Shown here: positions 40,085-50,396 of the stretch, one piece after another | How positions within the stretch are numbered: position 1 is the first letter of the stretch | Layout: each line of letters opens with the position of its first letter | Source of the DNA: Saprospiraceae bacterium | GTDB lineage: Bacteria > Bacteroidota > Bacteroidia > Chitinophagales > Saprospiraceae | NCBI GenBank assembly: GCA_027008645.1 | Contig: JALVEE010000219.1 | Span: forward strand, 1 to 64,000 | DNA length: 64,000 nt | Direction of reading: 5' to 3' | Translations under genes and position numbers: made by a program | Notes under the pieces: model-generated | What the model was told of the DNA's origin: nothing | Database searches by the model: none | The model's input: the letters and a program-made list of their open reading frames with translations, nothing else

Positions 40085-41089
40085 TTATTTCAAATCCAAC
40101 AAAAATCCTATTGTAAAGTTAGCATCCCAATCAAAAACATACTGGTCACAACCGGTAGCATCTTGAATCGCTTTGTAGATATTGATTCCTGCTTCCATTT
40201 TAGCACCTTCGACCTTATAATCTTTTGGTGCTTTTAGAACCGTGTATCTTTCCTTGCCATTTCTTACTTCTTTTGCCAATTTGAAAGGTACACCTCCTAT
40301 CATAAAACACACATCGGTTCTTTTACTTGGAATCATCTTGGCCTTATTATAAACATCCCGGTAAGCGGTTTTGGCATTTACATTATTCTTGTAGTACTTT
40401 GCACCATAAGTCTCCAATCCCTTTATTGAGCCATCATTTTGAACCCAAGATATTTTGGTATTACCCGAACCTATATCCACTACAAATGCAGTAGCTTTAT
40501 ATCTTGTTGGCAATACCGATTTGAGGGCATATCTCGCTTCTTGCTCCGGAGTGACCGTATTGACAACATAATTCATGTTTTTTAACTCTTGGATGATTTT
40601 TTTTGTGGAATTGACTTTCATCGCACCTGAACTCACCACAAAATGTATATCCCTGCCGTTCACACCATAATCTAATATATTGGTAATATATTTTTTTAGT
40701 CCTCCTCTTATATCGGCTGCGGAAGCCATATTGTCATACACAAGGCTATTACCCCATTCCGCTTTTTTCAACTCCCAGTTTTTGTTTTTATCAATATTCA
40801 CAATAAAACTATTAAAACCTGATGCTCCTAATTCGACCACTCCCTTAAGTTTTCCGTTTTTTGGTTTTGTAGGAGTATAAGTAAAAGCTTTTCTGCTTGA
40901 AGAGTGCGAAATAGTAGTGGTATGTGATGTATTATCATTTGTCTTATGCTCTACCTTTTGTTCCGTAGTAGTCGAATCAGGGCTATTATCCGAAAATTTT
41001 GGTAAAAACTTTTGGAATAAAAAGAAAAGCGCTACCATTACTACCAATACTATCAATAGTTTTGAGAAAGTTGTTAATCTTGTGGACAT
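40085..41089 (-). CDS. Membrane-anchored actin-fold (ASKHA), Ppx/GppA-like protein
   Basis: N-terminal TM; VVELGASGFNSFIVNI, VVSSGAMK, TPEQEARYALKSVLP, AFVVDIGSGNTKISWV. Confidence 0.65.
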   Translation of the reverse strand: MSTRLTTFSKLLIVLVVMVALFFLFQKFLPKFSDNSPDSTTTEQKVEHKTNDNTSHTTTISHSSSRKAFTYTPTKPKNGKLKGVVELGASGFNSFIVNIDKNKNWELKKAEWGNSLVYDNMASAADIRGGLKKYITNILDYGVNGRDIHFVVSSGAMKVNSTKKIIQELKNMNYVVNTVTPEQEARYALKSVLPTRYKATAFVVDIGSGNTKISWVQNDGSIKGLETYGAKYYKNNVNAKTAYRDVYNKAKMIPSKRTDVCFMIGGVPFKLAKEVRNGKERYTVLKAPKDYKVEGAKMEAGINIYKAIQDATGCDQYVFDWDANFTIGFLLDLK

Positions 41090-41181
41090 AATATTATTAT
41101 TTTAATTATTTGAGTAATATTTTCATACGTTTTTCTGACTTTTTCACATAATGTAAGTCACTTGAATACTAATACATTTAG

Positions 41182-41269
41182 GCGTATTTCATTTTTTCGC
41201 TTTACCCATTGCTTTCCCCTCTGACTCCTAAAGGAGAATCAACCCACAACGCGAACAAATGAAATGCAC
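41182..41269. repeat. Short inverted-repeat-bounded intergenic element, second copy of the 8661-8749 type
   Basis: gcgtatttcattttttcgc ... gcgaacaaatgaaatgcac; shared interior ctctgactcctaaagga. Confidence 0.85.
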
Positions 41270-41336
41270 TTTAAGGTAATCGAACAAATGTACGATATTT
41301 GGAAATAAAAATATAAGTATTTGGTTGAAATTTTTA

Positions 41337-42086
41337 TTAGAACCTATTCATTTCAGGTTTAGAGTTATTTATTTTCAGTTTATTCATTGCCAATAAGGAA
41401 GCCTTTTGTTCTGCGGATTTCTTATTATATGCTTCGGATTCACAGATTTTTTTATTGTCAATCATCAAGGCTATCTTAAAAAAGTCTCTACCGTTTATTT
41501 TCTCCTTTTCATGAAGCGAGTAGTCTATGCTTTTCCCGTTTTTTTGTGCCCATTCGAGTAATTGACTTTTGTAATTGTCGTCGTGATTCTCCAGAGCTTT
41601 GATGTCTATTTGATTCCGGAGAATATTCCTGACAATAAATCTTTGGGTTTTTTTATATCCTATATCCAAATAAATCGCACCCACCAAGGCTTCAAGAGCA
41701 TTGCCCGCCATTGACCTACTCACTTTTCCAACTGCATATTCGGCCAATATTTTATCAAGTCCCATTTTTTGTGAGACTTCATTTAGCGTTTTTCTCTTGA
41801 CTATTTTGGATCTCATCTTTGTGAGAAATCCCTCATCTCTCAGAGGATATTTTTTAAATAAATACTCACCTACGACGACGCTTAAGACAGCATCTCCCAG
41901 ATACTCCAACCTTTCATTTGTAAATTTGTATTTGCTGTTGCTTTCCTGATAAGATTTATGCAGAAAAGCCAATTCGTATAAATACAACTTCTTCGGTATA
42001 AACCCGAGAATATCGTATAGTTTATACGCCAATTGTTTATTTTTTGAAAAATAAAGATTATACCTTTTCCTAATATATCCAACCAC
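41337..42086 (-). CDS. rnc: Ribonuclease III
   Basis: NERLEYLGDAVLSVVVGEYLF signature; C-terminal dsRBD YKSQLLEWAQKNGKSIDYSL...SAEQKASLLAM. Confidence 0.94.
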   Translation of the reverse strand: MVGYIRKRYNLYFSKNKQLAYKLYDILGFIPKKLYLYELAFLHKSYQESNSKYKFTNERLEYLGDAVLSVVVGEYLFKKYPLRDEGFLTKMRSKIVKRKTLNEVSQKMGLDKILAEYAVGKVSRSMAGNALEALVGAIYLDIGYKKTQRFIVRNILRNQIDIKALENHDDNYKSQLLEWAQKNGKSIDYSLHEKEKINGRDFFKIALMIDNKKICESEAYNKKSAEQKASLLAMNKLKINNSKPEMNRF

Positions 42087-42089
42087 TAT

Positions 42090-43337
42090 TTACTCACTAT
42101 ATTTTTTTAAAACAATAGAAGAATTATGCCCACCAAAACCAAATGTATTACTCAAAGCAATCTCTACATTTCTTTCCTGAGGCACATTGAATGTCAAATT
42201 CAATTTTGAATCTATCTTTGGGTCATCCTCAAAATGATTTATCGTTGGTGGAATCAAGGAATCATTGATAGCAAAGATAGAAGCGATTGCCTCAACAGCT
42301 CCTGCCGCACCCAATAGATGCCCCGTCATAGATTTAGTAGAACTAATGTTCATTTTATATGCGTACTCTTTGAATAGCTTTTTTATAGCCAGAGTCTCAG
42401 CTATATCTCCTAAGGGAGTCGATGTACCGTGGACATTGATATAATCTACATCCGTAACATCTATATTTGCATCTTCAATAGCTGTTTTCATCACCTGCAT
42501 AGCACCGTTGCCCTCAGGATGTGGAGCAGTGATATGATATGCATCGGCAGACATTGCTGCGCCAATGATTTCAGCATGTATTTTTGCGCCTCTCTTTATA
42601 GCGTGTTCGTATTCTTCCAATACCAAGACACCGGAACCTTCTCCCAATACAAAACCATCCCTACCGAGGTCAAAAGGTCTAGACGCGATTTTGGGATCAT
42701 CATTTCTTTGAGATAAAGCTTTCATTGAGCTAAAACCACCAATCGCAGTACGTGTAACCGCTGCTTCCGACCCGCCCGAAATCATAATATCCGCTTTACC
42801 AAACCGTATATAATCAAACGAATTGGCTATAGCCATAGATGCTGATGCACACGCGGCAACCGTAGCATAATTGATTCCGGTAAATCCGTATTTTATAGAT
42901 ATATGACCGGGTACTATATCGGGGATTAATTTTGGAATAAGAAAGGGACTGAACTTTGGTCCCGCACCTCTAAGAACATCTTTAGTGACCTCTTTTTCGA
43001 ATGTATCAAAACCACCAATACCACTTCCCATAATCACTCCCGCTCTTGTCAAGTCAATCTTATCCAAATCAAGTCCGGAATCCTGCATTGCTTCTTCAGC
43101 TGCAACAAGCGCATACTGTGAAAACGGATCCAGTTTTCTCCAAACTTTGCGGTCTAAATAATCATCCGGATTGAAGTTTTTTAGCTCACAAGCAAACTTT
43201 GTTTTAAATTCAGATATATCAAAATAAGTAATGAAATCGGCTCCCGAAACACCATTAAAAAGGCTTTCCTTATATTCCTTTATATTGTTACCAATGGGTG
43301 TCAAGGCTCCTATTCCTGTAACTACTACTCTTCTCAT
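42090..43337 (-). CDS. fabF: 3-oxoacyl-ACP synthase II
   Basis: MRRVVVTGIGALTPIGNN, VAACASASMAIANSF, VHGTSTPLGD, NTFGFGGHNSSIVLKKY. Confidence 0.95.
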   Translation of the reverse strand: MRRVVVTGIGALTPIGNNIKEYKESLFNGVSGADFITYFDISEFKTKFACELKNFNPDDYLDRKVWRKLDPFSQYALVAAEEAMQDSGLDLDKIDLTRAGVIMGSGIGGFDTFEKEVTKDVLRGAGPKFSPFLIPKLIPDIVPGHISIKYGFTGINYATVAACASASMAIANSFDYIRFGKADIMISGGSEAAVTRTAIGGFSSMKALSQRNDDPKIASRPFDLGRDGFVLGEGSGVLVLEEYEHAIKRGAKIHAEIIGAAMSADAYHITAPHPEGNGAMQVMKTAIEDANIDVTDVDYINVHGTSTPLGDIAETLAIKKLFKEYAYKMNISSTKSMTGHLLGAAGAVEAIASIFAINDSLIPPTINHFEDDPKIDSKLNLTFNVPQERNVEIALSNTFGFGGHNSSIVLKKYSE

Positions 43338-43470
43338 ACTTTTTGTTTTGAGGAACAAAAATAGTATTTTTTCTATTTTTAGCCGAGTTTTTTTAAGTTT
43401 ATTTGAGATATTAAAATTTCTTTTGTACCTTGCTGAACGATTTTTTTAGAAAATTTTTAAAAAGACTGAA

Positions 43471-45153
43471 ATGGAAAACAATAACGACATTTACGAAAAA
43501 AGAATTTGGTTAAATGAATATTCACCGGGAATTCCTGCTAATATTGATACAAATGAATATCCGACTGTACTTGGATTTATCAATGAGCAATTAAAAAAAT
43601 ATGCAGACTCCCCCGGATATTACAATATGGGGAAATGGCTAACATTTAAGCAGGTAGATACTTATTCCGACAATCTTGCAGCATATCTTCATTATAGGGG
43701 ACTTAAACCCGGAGATAAAGTTGCGATTATGATGCCCAATATTTTGCAATCCGTTATTTCAATTTTCGGTGTAATTAAAGCAGGTTTGGTCGTGGTAAAT
43801 ACCAATCCGCTATATACGCCAAGAGAGATGAAACATCAGTTTACCGATTCCGGAGCAAAAGCCATTATTATAGCAGATATGTTTGCTGCTAATCTCGAAA
43901 AAATAATCGCAGAGACAGATATCGATGTTGTCATCACAACAAGCCTTGGAGATATGCTTGGAGGTTTGAAAGGCGGAATGGTGAATTTTGTTGTTAAGAA
44001 TATCAAGAAAATGGTGCCAAAATACAATTTACCAAATTCAGTGAAATTCAAAACAGCCTTGAAAGAGGGGAAGAATAAATCTATAAAAGAGTTTTCTCAA
44101 GGCCCTGATGATTTCATCTTTCTTCAATATACGGGAGGTACAACCGGCGTATCAAAAGGAGCGATGCTCACGAATAAAAATATCGTTGCAAATATGCTCC
44201 AGATTAAATATATAATGCAAGGCACTTTGAAAGAAGAAGAAGAAATAATTTTAACCGCACTTCCACTTTATCACATATTTGCATTGACAGTTAATCTTAT
44301 GGCTATGTTAGCCCTTGGAGTAAAAAATGTTTTGGTCACAAACGCCAGAGATTTGGATTCCGTTGTTAAGGAATTCAAAACTCATAAGATATCGGTTTTT
44401 TCAGGCGTAAACACACTTTTCAATGCATTATTACACAATAAAGGATTCCAAGAACTCGATTTCTCTCCATTCAAAATAGTAGTGGCAGGCGGAATGGCTT
44501 TGCAAGATACAGTTGCCAATAAATGGAAAGACCTGACAGGATTGGTAATCGCTGAGGGATACGGATTGACAGAAAGCTCTCCGGTAGCATCTGTAAATCC
44601 TGTGGACGGCAATGCGAAAATAGGAACAATAGGTATCCCCGTACCATCCACATATATGAAGATAGTCAATGATAAAGGCGAAGCCGTACCTGTGGGTGAA
44701 TCCGGAGAAATTTTGATAAAAGGCCCTCAGGTAATGAAAGGCTATTACAATAGACAAGATGAAACAGATAAAGTCCTAAAGGACGGTTGGCTTTATACCG
44801 GTGATATCGGTAAAATGTTTGAAAATGGATATTTCAAAATCGTTGACAGGATGAAAGATATGATTTTGGTTTCAGGATTCAATGTATATCCCAATGAAAT
44901 AGAAGAGGTAGTAGCATCCCATCCAAAAGTATTGGAGGCAGCCGCAATCGGCATACCAAATGAAAAATCAGGAGAGGTCGTGAAAATATTTGTTGTAAAA
45001 AAGGACAAATCTCTTAAAGAAAAAGAACTAATCGACTATTGTAGAAAAAACCTTACTGCATACAAAGTACCTAAAGAAGTAGAATTCAGAAAAGAACTTC
45101 CTAAATCTAATGTCGGTAAGATTCTGAGAAGATTGCTACGAGAGGACAAGTAG
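43471..45153 (+). CDS. Long-chain-fatty-acid-CoA ligase / AMP-binding protein
   Basis: YTGGTTGVSKGAMLTN, EGYGLTESSP, DGWLYTGDIGK, GKILRRLLR. Confidence 0.94.
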   Translation: MENNNDIYEKRIWLNEYSPGIPANIDTNEYPTVLGFINEQLKKYADSPGYYNMGKWLTFKQVDTYSDNLAAYLHYRGLKPGDKVAIMMPNILQSVISIFGVIKAGLVVVNTNPLYTPREMKHQFTDSGAKAIIIADMFAANLEKIIAETDIDVVITTSLGDMLGGLKGGMVNFVVKNIKKMVPKYNLPNSVKFKTALKEGKNKSIKEFSQGPDDFIFLQYTGGTTGVSKGAMLTNKNIVANMLQIKYIMQGTLKEEEEIILTALPLYHIFALTVNLMAMLALGVKNVLVTNARDLDSVVKEFKTHKISVFSGVNTLFNALLHNKGFQELDFSPFKIVVAGGMALQDTVANKWKDLTGLVIAEGYGLTESSPVASVNPVDGNAKIGTIGIPVPSTYMKIVNDKGEAVPVGESGEILIKGPQVMKGYYNRQDETDKVLKDGWLYTGDIGKMFENGYFKIVDRMKDMILVSGFNVYPNEIEEVVASHPKVLEAAAIGIPNEKSGEVVKIFVVKKDKSLKEKELIDYCRKNLTAYKVPKEVEFRKELPKSNVGKILRRLLREDK

Positions 45154-45297
45154 GGGTTTTGTCTCATACGGTTACTATGTGGATATGGTTGATAGAGGGG
45201 TACATAATGCGGGTTAAAAGCCAGCAAGTACACTATATGATATATAAGTAGTGATAGGAAAAATGCTAATATTTTCGAAATTAAAAATACCAATGCT

Positions 45298-46863
45298 ATG
45301 AGACTATCAATAATTTTCTTGATTTTTATTTCTACCTATACTTTTTCTCAACCTGACCTTGATATTTTCAAGGACTATGAACCCAAATGGATACGTGCTA
45401 CATTTGACACCTCTGCCTTAGACATAGTTGGGTATGACGACCACTCTAGAATGCATTTTGTTCAGAGCATTCAAAAAGATGGTTATATATATGTATTGTA
45501 TAAATATAACCTTCAGGACAGGTTTAATGATGGAGGTTATATGGAAAAAATAGATGAATCAACCGGAGAAGAATCCTGGCATATCGTCTATGATCTTAGA
45601 ACGATAGAAATAGGTGAAAGACCTGATCGTTTTAGGATTAACGATAACGGAACTGTGGAAATAATCGGAGGGAGGGTTGCTGGACAGACAAGTGAAGGTT
45701 ATTGGCAAAATACTTTTGTTAGGAGAATGTATTCAAATAAATCAGGAGAATTCATTAGTTGGAATGGGGTTGATAAAACAGATAGCCTAAAAGCCTTGTT
45801 TTATAATAGTTGGGGTCCTATTGTATATTTCAAAGATAGTATTTATATGGAGAGTGATATTTTTGTATCGGCAGACCGTGATTCTATAAATTACATATTC
45901 TTGGATTCAACGGGTTATGAGATATCCAGAGGTGCAACATATTTTGAAGCATCATCAGATTCTGTAAATACGATTCAGTCAATGTTATACAAGGACGATA
46001 CAACTTTAGTCACAAGTTGGTTTTCCGAGTCAACATATTTTCAACTTCATTCTGACTATAAGTTCCATTATTATATTAATTTATATAATAATAAGGATAT
46101 GCAAATGTTAAAAAGTATCGACCTGACCAATGATTTCAAAAACTCAAAAAACAGAATTAGGTTTGAATTAGAATATGTAGATGAAGATATAATGGCGATA
46201 TATCATCTAAATGAACCAGAACCCTTGCATTACGAACCATACCTGTACTTTTACGATTATGACGGTAATCGTGTGGATAGTGTGGATTTGAAAAAGTATA
46301 ATCTATTAGTTAATAAAATAAAAAAAATATCAAAAAATGAGTACTTGATAGTTGGCACATATCCTGTCGGAAGTTACGGTGACTATAATCTTTATTTTTA
46401 TAAAAAAACCATTGGTAATGATTTAGTATTATTGAGAAGATTTGAAATGGAAAAAGAAAATGAAGGCTATCATATATATCCACAAAATATATTTATTAAT
46501 GCCGGTAATGCCATAATTGTGGGAAAATATAGGAAGAAAGTAGATTTCGGCAATGATTTTCTTTATCCAATTACTATATGCTTTAAAAATGATGACATTT
46601 TTACAGCGACTAAAGAAATTACAGACTTACCTCAAGTGCCAGTATCCCCAAATCCAACAAAAGATTATCTCCATATTTCCTGTGAAGCTACTGCCGATGT
46701 TCTGGAAATAATAGATCAAATGGGAAGAATCATTATGGAAAAAGAAAATATAAATTGTAAAGAAGAGATAGATGTTTCAAAATTAAATTCCGGTATGTAT
46801 TTTATACGAGTATCTGATAAAAAGGGAAAGCTTATAGGAATAAGCAAGTTTGGTAAAATATAG
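45298..46863 (+). CDS. T9SS type A sorting domain protein, tandem paralog copy 1
   Basis: Signal peptide; C-terminal VSPNPTKDYLHISCEATADVLEIIDQMGRIIMEKE...LNSGMYFIRV. Confidence 0.82.
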   Translation: MRLSIIFLIFISTYTFSQPDLDIFKDYEPKWIRATFDTSALDIVGYDDHSRMHFVQSIQKDGYIYVLYKYNLQDRFNDGGYMEKIDESTGEESWHIVYDLRTIEIGERPDRFRINDNGTVEIIGGRVAGQTSEGYWQNTFVRRMYSNKSGEFISWNGVDKTDSLKALFYNSWGPIVYFKDSIYMESDIFVSADRDSINYIFLDSTGYEISRGATYFEASSDSVNTIQSMLYKDDTTLVTSWFSESTYFQLHSDYKFHYYINLYNNKDMQMLKSIDLTNDFKNSKNRIRFELEYVDEDIMAIYHLNEPEPLHYEPYLYFYDYDGNRVDSVDLKKYNLLVNKIKKISKNEYLIVGTYPVGSYGDYNLYFYKKTIGNDLVLLRRFEMEKENEGYHIYPQNIFINAGNAIIVGKYRKKVDFGNDFLYPITICFKNDDIFTATKEITDLPQVPVSPNPTKDYLHISCEATADVLEIIDQMGRIIMEKENINCKEEIDVSKLNSGMYFIRVSDKKGKLIGISKFGKI

Positions 46864-47007
46864 GATAATATAAAATAATTGTCAAGTTGTATATACAAAT
46901 AGAATTGGATTTAAAAATATAGAACAACTGAGAAATTAAAAATTATAGATTTCGTCCCTATGATTTTATTATAAATTAATATTTTCGAAATTAAAAATAT
47001 CAATGCT

Positions 47008-48567
47008 ATGAGACTATCAATATTTTTCTTAATTTTTATTTCTACCTATACTTTTTCCCAACCTGACCTTGATATTTTCAAGGATTATAAACCCAAATGG
47101 ATACGCGCTACATTTGACACTACTGCTTTAGACATTATTGGGTATGACGACTACTCTAGAATGGATTATGTTCAGAGCATTCAGAAAGATGGTTATATTT
47201 ATGTATTATATCAATATAACCTTCAGAACAGTGTTAATGATGGAGGTTATATGGAAAAAATAGATGAATCAACCGGAGAAGAATCCTGGCATATCGTCTA
47301 TGATCTTAGAACTATAGATGTTGGTGAAAGACCTGATCGTTTCAGAATTAACGATAACGGAACTGTGGAAATAATTGGAGGCAGGACTGCTGAACGGACG
47401 AACGAAGGTTATTTACAAAATACTTTTGTTAGGCGAATGTATTCAGATAATTCAGGAGAATTCATTAGTTGGAATTGGGAGGATAAGACAGATAGCCTAA
47501 AAGCCTTGTTTTATAATAGTTTTCCTCCTATTATATATTTCAAAGATAGTATTTATATGCAGAGTGGTTTTTTTATTGGAGGAGACCGTGATTCTATAAA
47601 TTACATATTCTTGGATTCAATGGGTTATGAGATATCCAGAGGGGCAACATATTTTGAAGCATCATCAGATTCTGTAAATACGATTCAACCAATGTTATAC
47701 AAGGATGACACGACTTTAGTCACAAGTTGGCTTTCCGAATCTACATATTTTCAACTTCACTCTGACTATAAGTTCCATTATTATATTAATTTATATAATA
47801 ATAAGGATATGCAAATGCTAAAAAGTATTGACTTGACCAATGATTTTAAAAACTCAAAAAACAGGATTAAGTTTGAATTAAAATATGTAGATGAAGACAT
47901 AATGGCAATATATCATCTAAATGAACCGGAACCCTTGCATTACGAGCCATATCTGTACTTTTATGATTACGATGGTAATCGTGTAGATAGTGTGGATTTG
48001 AAAAAGTATAGTATTATGCATAACCAAATCAAAAGGCTTTCTAAAGATGAATTTCTTTTAATCGGGAAATATACAGTAAAGAACGAAGATGATCTTAGTC
48101 TATATTTTTATAAGAAAACTTTGGGTAAAGAAATTGAGTTATTAAAAAAAATAGAGTTTAAAAATAGAGCACATTTCATTTCACCTAGAAATATTTTTCT
48201 AACACAAGATAATAACATAGTAGTTGTGGGGTATTTTGGAGTTAACGAAATTCATCAATATTTAAATAATCCAATCACCATATGTTTTAAAAACGAAGAT
48301 ATTTTTACAGCCACTGAAGAAATTACAGACTTACCTCAAGTATCAGTATCCCCAAACCCAACAAAAGATTATCTCCATATTTCCTGTGAATCTAATGCCA
48401 ATATTCTGGAGATAATAGATCAAATGGGAAGAGTCGTAATGAAAAAAGAAAATATAAATTGTAAAGAAGAGATAGATGTTTCAAAATTAAATTCCGGTAT
48501 GTATTTCATTCGAGTGTATGATAAAAAGGGAAAGCTTGTAGGATTAAGTAAGTTTGGTAAAATTTAG
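47008..48567 (+). CDS. T9SS type A sorting domain protein, tandem paralog copy 2
   Basis: Near-identical to copy 1 in the N-terminal ~330 aa and C-terminal ~80 aa. Confidence 0.82.
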   Translation: MRLSIFFLIFISTYTFSQPDLDIFKDYKPKWIRATFDTTALDIIGYDDYSRMDYVQSIQKDGYIYVLYQYNLQNSVNDGGYMEKIDESTGEESWHIVYDLRTIDVGERPDRFRINDNGTVEIIGGRTAERTNEGYLQNTFVRRMYSDNSGEFISWNWEDKTDSLKALFYNSFPPIIYFKDSIYMQSGFFIGGDRDSINYIFLDSMGYEISRGATYFEASSDSVNTIQPMLYKDDTTLVTSWLSESTYFQLHSDYKFHYYINLYNNKDMQMLKSIDLTNDFKNSKNRIKFELKYVDEDIMAIYHLNEPEPLHYEPYLYFYDYDGNRVDSVDLKKYSIMHNQIKRLSKDEFLLIGKYTVKNEDDLSLYFYKKTLGKEIELLKKIEFKNRAHFISPRNIFLTQDNNIVVVGYFGVNEIHQYLNNPITICFKNEDIFTATEEITDLPQVSVSPNPTKDYLHISCESNANILEIIDQMGRVVMKKENINCKEEIDVSKLNSGMYFIRVYDKKGKLVGLSKFGKI

Positions 48568-48752
48568 GATAATAGAAAATATTGAAGTTAGCACAACAAT
48601 TAAAATCAGGTTGAAAATCGATGAAATATGATTAAACCCCGGCATTTTTATAATATGTTAGAAAAAAAATCTATTTTTACGTGCTGTACTACAAAATCTC
48701 CATCTCTTTTGTAGTATTGATTTTTGTATTATTTATTAACTAAATCACTTTT

Positions 48753-50390
48753 ATGAAGCGATTACTAACTTCTTTAGCTATATTATTTGTTCCGTATTTA
48801 TCATTTGCAACAGGAATAGCCGAAAAAATAGAAAATAGATTTAAGCCTGTATCTGATGCAGTGTTTAATTTTGTTTTTACACCTGTAAATATTGCAGGGA
48901 TGGATGTTCCGGTTGTATTAATAGTATTGTTACTTGGAGCTTTGTTTTTTACCCTTTATTTTAATTTTGCAAATATCAGATATCTTGGAGTTGCAATCAA
49001 TGCTGCCAAAGGAAAATACGATGAAATGGATCATCATGTCGGGGAAACACTATATGGTGACCCAACTCCAAATGATGATGGTGATGTGTTTGAGACTCCA
49101 ATGAAAGAAGGTGTAGTTGGGGAGGTTACACATTTTCAGGCTTTAACCGCTGCATTATCGGCAACTGTAGGATTGGGTAATATCGCCGGAGTAGCGGTAG
49201 CGATTGCCTTGGGAGGTCCGGGGGCTACCGTTTGGATGATATTAGCCGGATTTTTGGGAATGTCAACGAAATTGGTGGAAGCTACTCTTGGGGTAAAATA
49301 CAGGGAAGTAGATGATAAGGGAAAGGTTTATGGTGGACCGATGTATTATTTGAACAAAGGATTTAAAGAGAAAAATCTCACTATAATCGGTAAAATATTG
49401 GCTGCACTATTTGCGATTATGGTTATAGGGGGCTCTTTTGGTGGAGGAAATATGTTTCAAGCGAATCAAGCAGCAGCTCAATTCAAATTGCTTTTTGGTA
49501 TTGATTCTTTTTTTGACATTGATTCCGGTTTTGTTTTTGGTGTATTTATGGCATTTTTAGTAGGAATAGTAATCATTGGCGGTATTAAAAGAATCGGTAA
49601 AGTTACAGAAAAGATAGTTCCTTTTATGGGTATCATGTACGTAGGTGCAGCAATTGTTATTTTGGGATTAAACTTTCAACATATTCCTGAAGCATTTAAA
49701 ATAATTTTTAGAGGTGCATTTTCTCCTGACGCTGCACTTGGGGGTGTAATCGGTGTTGTAATAGTGGGATTTCAGCGAGCGGCCTTTTCCAATGAAGCCG
49801 GAGTTGGTTCTGCTTCAATCGCTCATTCAGCGGTAAAAACGAGGTTTCCGGCCAGTGAAGGTATAGTCGCATCGATTGGCCCATTCGTGGATACCGTGAT
49901 TATTTGTACTATGACAGCGTTGGTGATTATCATTACAAATATAGACGCCAATCTTTTTGACTATGCCAATTTGGATAGCGCAAATAACGTAATAATGAAC
50001 AATGGGCAGCATTTGGGTGGAGTTGATTTGACTTCGGTAGCATTTGATTCTGCGATTCCCCATTTCTCAATTTTATTGACCTTTGCTGTAATTTTATTTG
50101 CGTTTTCTACAATGTTATCATGGTCTTATTACGGCCTGCAAGGATGGAAATACTTATTTGGAAAAGGAACTAAAACCGATCTTACATATAAAGTTTTGTT
50201 TTTATTTTTTGTAGTAGTTGGTGCATCATCAAGTCTTGATTCAGTAATCAATTTTTCTGATGCTATGATTTTTGCAATGGTATTTCCAAATATGATTGGA
50301 CTTATATTCTTTGCTCCAACTGTCAAAAAGGAAATAAAGATATACTTGGATTCTATTAAGAATTTTTATCATCAAAAATCATTACAATAA
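48753..50390 (+). CDS. Sodium:alanine/glycine symporter (AGCS family)
   Basis: ATVGLGNIAGVAVAIALGGPGATVWM, GGPMYYLNKG, FQRAAFSNEAGVGSASIAHSA. Confidence 0.93.
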   Translation: MKRLLTSLAILFVPYLSFATGIAEKIENRFKPVSDAVFNFVFTPVNIAGMDVPVVLIVLLLGALFFTLYFNFANIRYLGVAINAAKGKYDEMDHHVGETLYGDPTPNDDGDVFETPMKEGVVGEVTHFQALTAALSATVGLGNIAGVAVAIALGGPGATVWMILAGFLGMSTKLVEATLGVKYREVDDKGKVYGGPMYYLNKGFKEKNLTIIGKILAALFAIMVIGGSFGGGNMFQANQAAAQFKLLFGIDSFFDIDSGFVFGVFMAFLVGIVIIGGIKRIGKVTEKIVPFMGIMYVGAAIVILGLNFQHIPEAFKIIFRGAFSPDAALGGVIGVVIVGFQRAAFSNEAGVGSASIAHSAVKTRFPASEGIVASIGPFVDTVIICTMTALVIIITNIDANLFDYANLDSANNVIMNNGQHLGGVDLTSVAFDSAIPHFSILLTFAVILFAFSTMLSWSYYGLQGWKYLFGKGTKTDLTYKVLFLFFVVVGASSSLDSVINFSDAMIFAMVFPNMIGLIFFAPTVKKEIKIYLDSIKNFYHQKSLQ

Positions 50391-50396
50391 TTTTAT

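Noticed and set aside
44382-45008. Nested minus-strand ORFs
   Set aside because: Antisense to the strongly supported AMP-binding ligase gene.
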